Position numbers and translations under genes: made by a program. This document shows positions 26,401-35,400 of a DNA stretch of 64,000 nucleotides, piece by piece. Origin of the DNA: Nectonema munidae (taxonomy: Eukaryota; Nematomorpha; Nectonematoida; Nectonematidae); NCBI GenBank assembly GCA_030549495.1, contig JAUIRK010001006.1, positions 231,501 through 295,500 on the forward strand, in the 5' to 3' direction. Numbering within the stretch: the stretch's first letter is position 1; each line of letters opens with the position of its first letter. Under the pieces are notes generated by a model that worked only from the letters and a program-made list of their open reading frames with translations, had not been told where the DNA came from and searched no databases.

Positions 26401-29400
26401 CCAAATGATTTGCCATTTTCAACACTTTTCCTATACCATGCCTCTCTTTAAACCTATTTATCCGTGATTAAACCTGTTTCTCCATGATTTGGGTATTTCA
26501 GACCTGAAGCCAAATTATTTTGCAAAAAAATTTGCGTTTTCTAGAAGAATATCCCTATCAATTATTATGTTTGGAAGAGATTCTTTCTGACGAAACCATA
26601 TTAAAAGAGCGCTATCAACATCTTGAAGTCTTCATTTAAAAATTTTTTTAATTAAAACGTTCATCCTTCTTTGAAATAATCATCTCTTTATTTTTCAATA
26701 TGCCAGATAAAGTGTTAATTGAAAACATCTCCCCAACTTCTTTCTTCTTTAACGAAGGATTTTCTGCACAATATTTAATAATTTCCTGGACATTTTATTT
26801 AGATAACGGCTATAAATAAATATAAAAAATATAGTTTTATAAAGCTGTTTTTCATCTAAAAAGCACCAATAATTTTTTCCAAAATAGATAATATAGGTGA
26901 AACAAAAAAATTAATACATAAGTTATGTGAAGTAAATAGATTTGACACAGATTGTTCAAGTTAAAAAAATTTAAAGAATTCAATAAAGGATATAACAAAA
27001 ATATTAAATTATATAAATTTAAGTTCAAGAAATTTTGTTTATCATTATTTTAATTTTGCCTGTTAAAGAATACGGGGTTTGATTTGTTTTTTTGGAAAAA
27101 AAACATCCCTCTTATTTTGAATATATTTTAAAAATAGCATTATCTAACTCTAACCATAATCCCATTTTAAAAATTATATAAAGAAGTCTCTTATTCTTTT
27201 TCTAATACTCTGTTATAGTTCACTATAACATAGAGATCATTAAAAATTGCCTGCCTATCCTTTTTCAAAAACACAATACTTTCTTCCAATTTTTATTACT
27301 CAAATCAGGAGCGATTGTGGAAAATTTAAATTAAAAGCACAACAAAATCTAGTTTATTGAAAGAATATTCAAAAACACTTAAATGACTTTAACCGCGTTG
27401 TCTGCCCATTTTTATTATTTCAAATCAAGCACGGAGCAAACTTTATTATATACAGCATCAAATTAAACACACCAGAAAGTCTAGCTATACTTAAATCACA
27501 ATGATCTTTACCCTTATGGAGCAAATTTTATCCTACATCGTAGTAATATATAATTGATTACAGTAAATAAAATTATGATAGGGTAGTAGATGTCTTTATC
27601 CTTTTGAGGGTTTAAAAGATTATACTAGAAAAATTGATAAGAATTTATTGGATTTCTCCATTCTTTTGTGAGTTTAGAAGATAATGGGTAAAAATTATAA
27701 GGGGTTGTCTCCCATGTCCAACTTCTTACCAATACCATTATTTACTATCATTTTCAATATTTCACCTTCAAAATCTTTTTTCGAAACCGTGACGCTTGCA
27801 GATCATTCAGTTTTTACAAAATAATTTGACAAAACACTTTGACCAGTTTCAATTTTTTTCCCTTCAAGTAACACAAAAACCTTCTTATGATGTCTCTGAA
27901 GATGGATGTCGTTTTAAATTGGATGAAGAACTTCCCGTTTTAAATTTTCAACTTTATTTTGACCAATGTTTTCTCCTTAATTGAAAAGCTTTCTTCCTAA
28001 GTATTTATAAACGGTACTTGAACGTGACATTTTAAATTAATGAAAAAACAGTAAAAAAAATTGAAAGTAATGTTCTTTTAAAAAAATTATATTTTTATTA
28101 AAAAAGTAAGTAATTTTAAATTCGTTTTGTTTTAAAAAATTTTTAAAATCAATTTTAATAAAAATTATATTCTTTTTTTTTTATAAAGTAAATTTTATCT
28201 TTTATAAACATAAACTTAAATTTTAGGTTTTTTTAAATCAATTTTTGATGTAAAAATTTTCATTTTAACTTTGAAATTTAACTATTAGTATTCCTATTTA
28301 CCTCCTAATTTTTACAACGCTTCCAGTGCTTTCGCATTCAGATTTCGCTTGCGATTTCTCATCATTGAAACCTTCTGCAATAATGTTGTGAATAGATTGA
28401 AAGGCTGTTGTAGTAGAATGCATTTTCTTAAATCCTTATTGATGTCTGGTGTTGGGTATGTAAGATTCTATGTTGTGGAGAATGATTTTTTCTAAAGTTT
28501 TGACTGCAAGTGATAGGAGAGAAATTGGTCTGTATGAAGAGCTAAGGTTTTTGTTTTTGTGTTGTTTAGGGATGGGTAGTATAAGAGATGTTTTCCATGT
28601 ATGTGGAATTGTATTGGTGTTTTGAGCTATGTTGAAGATCCGTGTAAGGAGATTAATAGCCTTGGGTGTGAGATGTTTGATGTGTATGTTAGCGATTTTA
28701 TCTGGTCCTAGTGATTTGCTGTTGTTGATGTTGTGGATGGTTTGTTGTGTGTCTATTCTCGTGATTTGTATGTATGTTTTCGGGAGTTTTTGAAGTTATT
28801 TATTAATGATTCTGTGTGATTTGTTTGTAGCTTTCGGTGTTGTATTGGTGAACTGTTTATTGAGAGTCTTTGCGATGCCTATGTCTTTCATTTTGATTGT
28901 GTTATTAAATGAAATAGTTCTATTTGTGTCTATGTTTCTTTGAGACAAAATGCGCCTTATGGATGAAAACACTTCTACATTTTTAATTTCACTATTAGAT
29001 GAACGTTTGGAAGGAGAAATAACAAATCTGGGTTTTTTATTGTCTCAACTTCCGCTCTCAACTCAATATTCCAAAATGGTGATAACGTCTTTTAAAGATA
29101 GCAAATTACTTCCTTATGCAGTATTAATGTCATCCGTTCTCTCCGTCCAAGAATTCTTCATCGATTCGAATAGCGATGCTTCCATTCTTTCTATTGGTAA
29201 AAATACTTTGCATCTTCCTCATCCAAAATTTTTTTTTCTCGTAGAGGAACCAACATCTCAATCCTTTTCATAAATTATCCCGTGGAATACATTTTTAAAG
29301 TAAAACATTTACATTTTGTCGGTTGAGAATAAAAAGCTTTGCAGCTTCAGGATCTCAATGTCAAGGCTGCTTTAAGGCTCCCTTAAAATTGGCGCTGCCT

Positions 29401-32400
29401 CATTTTTGACCTTGGCAAAGAAAAGTACAGCGCTGCGGGGCGAAACAGAAAACTCCGATTTCTCTTACTTTTGCTTTTTCGACTCTACCTTCATTTCTAA
29501 TAAAACTTGGTTTGCATCAGTGTTGCAATCCATAGAGTTTATATGGTTTATTATATACCCGGATAACTACAGCTATATTTCTAACTTATATTAAAAATTC
29601 TTTCCTTTCTTCTCATAAAAAGTACTAGTTAGTCATTTTTCTTTTGCCACCAATTTTGTATATAAAATAATTTCAGATAGAAGAGTATATTTTAGAAAGT
29701 TACTAAAACACAAAAATAGTCTATTATTGACCAATTAAAAATTTATTTACCTTATTAACTAAATGAAAATTGTAAGTTTTAGTGAAAAATATAAAATATA
29801 CTCATTTAAACATGATAGAAACTTTAAAGATTGGCCTTATTGACTTTTGATTGTCATGCACAATAAAATTGGCAGCACTACTGTATTTTAAAATTGCCGC
29901 GATTAAAATTATTTTTTTTTATTGGAGGAAGTCGATAAAATAAGAACTATATAAAATAATAAGAATGACAATTGATGTGCGATGATTCCTTGAAAACGCA
30001 CCCCCTTTTCTGTTTAGGTGGAGAAAAGGATGGCAAGGAGAAGAGTGGTGCGCAACCCCCCTCCTTTGCTTCTTTGATGCGCGTGAGTAGTGACGTCACT
30101 TCGAATTCCTTCTTGCTCGGTGACGTGATGCCCCTGCTCAAGCTGATGGGAGCGTTCCTGTTTTGTGATAAAGCGATTACGCCTTCCTTCTGTCAAAAGT
30201 ATCGCATCAGGTGTGTCGACTTTGAAGATTACATACAAATACTTTTCATTTTTAAAATGCTTATTTTTTGTTATAAAAGTTAATCAACAAAAAAGTTTAC
30301 TACATCTTTCTATATAACATTATACGTTCATATGCCAGGTTACCGCTATCAAATTGATTAGGAAGTATATATAAATCTTGATGCATATCCAGCATTAGAA
30401 GATGATAAAAATTGCGAAAATAGTCCTATTAAAATCTTAACTAAAGAGCCAGCTTTTTTCACTTATCTTTTAAGAGGACTTAGCTTTTCTATAGTGACCA
30501 TAGCCCTTACTCAGAGGTGCACACCCTCAAAATTTTGTGGGGGGGGGCAAACTTTTTCTTTTATAATTTTTAAAATTTATCATAAAGGAATTTTTGTCCA
30601 ATGAACAACCACCATTATTACCCGACATTATACTTGCACTGTAAGCTCTCAATCCCACCATAACTAAACTGATTTTATAAAGTCAAATTACCATGTTTGA
30701 ATTTTGATTGCACCAACCTTCTAGCTCAGTAGTTTTCAAACTGGAGTCCACGGTGCTGCGAAGAAATCCATGGGGAAGGGGATCGAGAGGGGGACACTGA
30801 GTGAGATTGGGTAATTTGCGATTTTTGACAATAAGTCACATTTAAAAGTTATGAAAGATGTCTCTCCTCTTCTCATATTTAGAATGTGCCTTTTCGCTTA
30901 CTTCCCTTATAAGTTGTTGTTTAGATTTCAGGCGTTGGTCGAAGCGAAGAAACTGTTCCACCAAGTGTGTCTTCTTATGCAATCTCTTTTTCCAGATGAG
31001 TGCATCAATCTCAAAAAACATGATCCGCTCTCCTGCAGAGATGCCACTCTCGATCCGATAGGTGATGACGTTGCGTACTTTCTGCGCCAACTGCTGCTCA
31101 TCTGTGCAGGCCAAAACATTGCCCGTAAAAAAGAAGCCGGCCACGATTTTGCGCACAAAAGTAAGCAAAGCTTTTTCACTTGCGCCTGCATGATCGCATT
31201 TTTCGGGCTTTTTGCAGATCTGCTTATTTTTGGCAAAATGGGTGTAAAAGCAGCAGATAAATTAGAGATGCAACCTTTAGTTCTACGCATAGAAATATAG
31301 CGCGATCGAAGTTGAGTGTGTACTATCCTATGTATCCCAAGCCATAACATTCATCTTTATTTTATCAAGAAAACGTATTTTGTTAGCGACTTTTATACTG
31401 CTTATTTAATTGTGCGAAAATAGGCTAAGATAAAAAGAGTTGGTAATTTATTTCATGTTAAACTAAATCTAACAATATGGAAAATGCGTAATGCAACAAC
31501 AAGAATAACACGATGTCCTCAACAGTTTGTAATACAGTCCATGTTACTTTGCTTTATGTCGGGACGAACCCATCTAAGTAGGAATGACGAACTAGACATC
31601 TTGCAGTTTCTCTGACCAAAAAACTTGCATAAGTTATATATTTTTTGATATATACATTCCAATTGTCGATGTTTTAAAGGTGCTCATGTGTCTCAGATAA
31701 CGAAACTAAAATTAATAAAAATAAGTTTGTTGTATATAGATCAATTGAGGTATTTTAAAGAGGTACAGAACAGAACACTTTGGAGTCTTTAAAGTTGTAA
31801 AATAAGCAAAGCAATTTTCAAATACTGTAAAGTTTCTCGAGAACAATATTTCGCGAATTTGCTTCAAAAACAAATTCGTGATTGTGAATATACATTTCTA
31901 AAATTGTAGACATTTAGCGTAAAAATTAAGTTTTTTACGTGTTGGGCACTCGCAGTGACTTAATTTTGAATGTTACAACAAACCAGTCGGTCCCCCATGT
32001 GGTTTCGCTCCTTAACACGAAAACGTGCAGAAAACAATAAAAGGGTCTTCATGAGGTTGGCTGTCAACGATAGAAACTTTTTCATTAAATCAAAAATACG
32101 TAATATCTAGAGTAAAAAAAGTTGGTTTTAACGGGAATCAGGCTCACTCTAGGATCTTACCTAGCAATGACTTGGTTGAGTCTCAACTACACTCACTACT
32201 CACTTTAGTTTACTAAAATAGTAAATTTTATATTTAATTATATTTTTGGCATTTCTTTTTAAATAAAAATATTAAAAGTTTTTTTTGGAATTTTTTTTCT
32301 ATAATAAAAAAATTTGGATAATTATGGCACCTTTTTAGCACCTCTAAATTTATAGCGCTTTTGTTTAGATCGATGTTTTAACGATGCTCATTTGCAATTT

Positions 32401-35400
32401 ACGAACGTTGCTCAGGATAAATGATTACCAGTATTAATTTTTGATAAATGCTGAGACGTATTGCAAATGAACATTTTAATTATTATTAATAGCCTAGTAA
32501 TTAACCCTAACTTATTTTGTAATATTCTTTTCAAATTTCTCTCACTTTATTACTTGACTTCCTTAAGATGTGGTGTATGAATGCTTGAAAGCTCCGCATT
32601 CTTCTCTCTTCATTCACCCTTCGTCATCTTTGTACAAATTAAAGCCGGAGTACCTTGTTTATCAGTCGCTCTTTCGAAATGGCGACAAAACGTATATCAA
32701 GGTTTGCACAAGTATTAATGCAATTTGGATACCAATGTACTTGCAACACATGTGCAAATTGATCTCAATACACCCTGAACCTTTTCCAAAGTAATTTACC
32801 CGTTTATTTTCGGCCTTAATTAATTTGCTTAACTTTTATATACCAGGGTTGCAGATATGTATTTTATGAAAACGCGGAATCAAAGTCAGAGAAGAAATGT
32901 CGAAAATCAAGATTTTAATTTTAGGTTGAAACCTCAAAAAATTGACAAAAAATATTATATAATCACTTTTGTCAATTATTGTTGTTGTAAGATACCATGC
33001 AATGTTTTAAAGTATTCTGTTCTGAATAGGCGCATTCTTTGGACCATAGCTTTTTTGAACTAGAATTTATCGTTCCCTTTTCTGTTGCCTGTTCTAGAGA
33101 AGAGAAATATTTCTTTTTTTCATAATTTCCTTATTAGTACATACAATATTCTCAAATTCAACATTTCTATATAAATCAAATGCATCTTTCATTGCAAGGT
33201 TATGTTGCCAGAATGGATGAGTCAAAATTTTTATATATATTAAAAATGATCTTGCAAATAATTATTATTAGTTGATTTGGGAACTCTTAAGTATATAAAA
33301 GCATTTCCAAAATTGTTAAATACTTGCTCTTTGTTGGCTAACTTGTTAATTTTTTACAAAATCAAGATTACTTACAAAAAATGGACTAAAAAAGTTGAAT
33401 TTTGCTGACTTGGGCTGCTTTTACACAAACCTTATAGAATAAGCCTGTTTTAGAATAAGGGCTATCAGAATTCAAGAGTTGACTTTTAACTGCCCTACTT
33501 ATTACATAAAAAAGAACACGAAGTAGTTTTTAAATATATTATGAAAAATATTGGAAAATGATTCTTCTCATTTTTCCCGAAATAAATCTGATAAGTTTTA
33601 AAGAAGACTATTCATAACGTAAATCACTTTGTACTTCCAGTTCGTTGCATCGTTTTTATCGCAATAAGTGTTGAAACGTTTCGCTAAGTTATTTTGTTGA
33701 AAATGCAATCATTTCAGATAACTTACTCTTTTTTCAAAAAAAAAAAGGTAAGGTAAAGATACCATGGGGTGTTTTCACCGAGAAGGCACAATTGTATCGA
33801 ACTATAAGAAAGTAGGCTTGGTGCGGGATCATATTTTGAATTATTATCAAAAGAAATATATAAAGAGAGGAACTTATATATTTTTGAAAAGTATATTAAA
33901 ATACATCTTTTTATTCATTTTATGTCTTTTTTCAGGATACCTTCGACTTCTTGAGTTTATCTCAGAGCCCTTAGGTGCCCCAAAGTAGAAGATTTTTATT
34001 AGAAATAAACAATTTTAAGATTTAGACCTAGAAAGATTTTGTGAACTAAAAGTTTATCTTCTAAAACTTTAATTCTAATAAGAAAAAACTGTTCAATTTT
34101 AAAAGGGAAGAATTTGAAGACATAAAATCAAAGAATATGAATAATTTTTATAAAATTTCTTAACCTTTCGCTATATTTTTTGATTTTCCTCCATTTTTGT
34201 AGAAATATCACATGACTTGAATCGATAGCTGATTCGATGATCGTATAGTTGATAGGTCATAGTTTTGCGTGCATTGGTCTAAATGTAATGCTTATGACAA
34301 TTTATGGAACTGCTTTCCCTAACCCTAACGAACTATCCAATCTGTCTAACCCCTCTCCTTTGTATAACGTTCTTTTCCTAAACTTGAATAAATTTTGAAA
34401 AAAGGCATGGCTAATAATTTGGCTTATTATCGTAGATTTTGAGATTTTAATGTGAGAATTATATTTTTATCTTTGTCTCAGAACATATGGATAAAGTTCT
34501 TCCTTTTATGATTTCATTTATAAAAATCTTCTTAGGTTTGATAAAGAGAGTGGAGTTGTGAAATGCTTTGCAGAAATGTCTATTGGTGTTGAAGAATGGA
34601 AGTTGCCTATCGCCCAAATAAATTATCCCTACTCTTTGGAAAACTTCAAATACTTTGCTTTGTAAGTTTCCAATTTTATTTTCATGTTTTGTGAAAAGGA
34701 GAGGGTTAGAGTAATGACACTTTCTTAAATTTGGCGTCATCTTTGCAGCGTGTATATTTAGTCTAACTTGATCAGGGGCGTACTCAGACTCTTCATTGCG
34801 AGAGAGAACGGGAAAAATCTATTTCTGATTCGAGTCTATGGCATTATTCCGCTTAAAATGTATTTGAATTTATTTCAAAAATACTATTGAGTTTCGTAAC
34901 AAAAGAATAGGTAGCATAAAGTTTCTTAATCTGTATGTTTATACGTAAAAGAAGGCAATTGATTCATCTAAAAGGGTCGTTTTCGTTGCATTAACTTAGT
35001 TATAGCTTTTTTCTTAACCCATTTGATCGCATGAAAAGCAGATGAAGTATTCGATAAAAAAACTAAAGGAATTATTTTTGACATTTAAAGATGACCGTAT
35101 GGTCAAATTGGTAAAAGTAAATTTTTAAATTTATTTCTAAATGAGTTTTTTTCATTTAGATCAGGCGTACATTTTTATTATGCTTTAAAAAGTTCTCTTT
35201 AGAATGGGCATCTATATTTTATTTAAGTCTACGAATGGGATTAATTTAAGATTTCTGTTTTTAAATATCTTAGATGGATTTAATCGAGCCTTCATTTTAA
35301 AGTAAATATCTTTTTTGTTTACTTTTAAGAGTGGGTCTCAACCCGTGCGTCAAAAATATGCTCGTATATATAGTTCTGTTTCCTTATCACCAGGAGTGCG

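Noticed and set aside
27211-27230. Perfect 9-bp hairpin considered as a regulatory site or terminator
   Set aside because: Lies deep in an intron of AT-rich DNA with no associated transcript unit; chance is likely.
30932-31160. Acceptor TTTCAG at 30931 for DHX37 exon 6
   Set aside because: Breaks the frame with exon 5; the AG at 30924 joins in phase and gives [10 protein letters not shown], matching the family.
30842-31350. Long minus-strand frames of 108 and 140 codons
   Set aside because: Shadows of DHX37 exon 6; no family similarity, and composition follows the sense codons.
34459-34740. 93-codon minus-strand frame
   Set aside because: It is antisense to DHX37 exon 8, whose plus-strand translation matches the family and fits both neighbouring phases.
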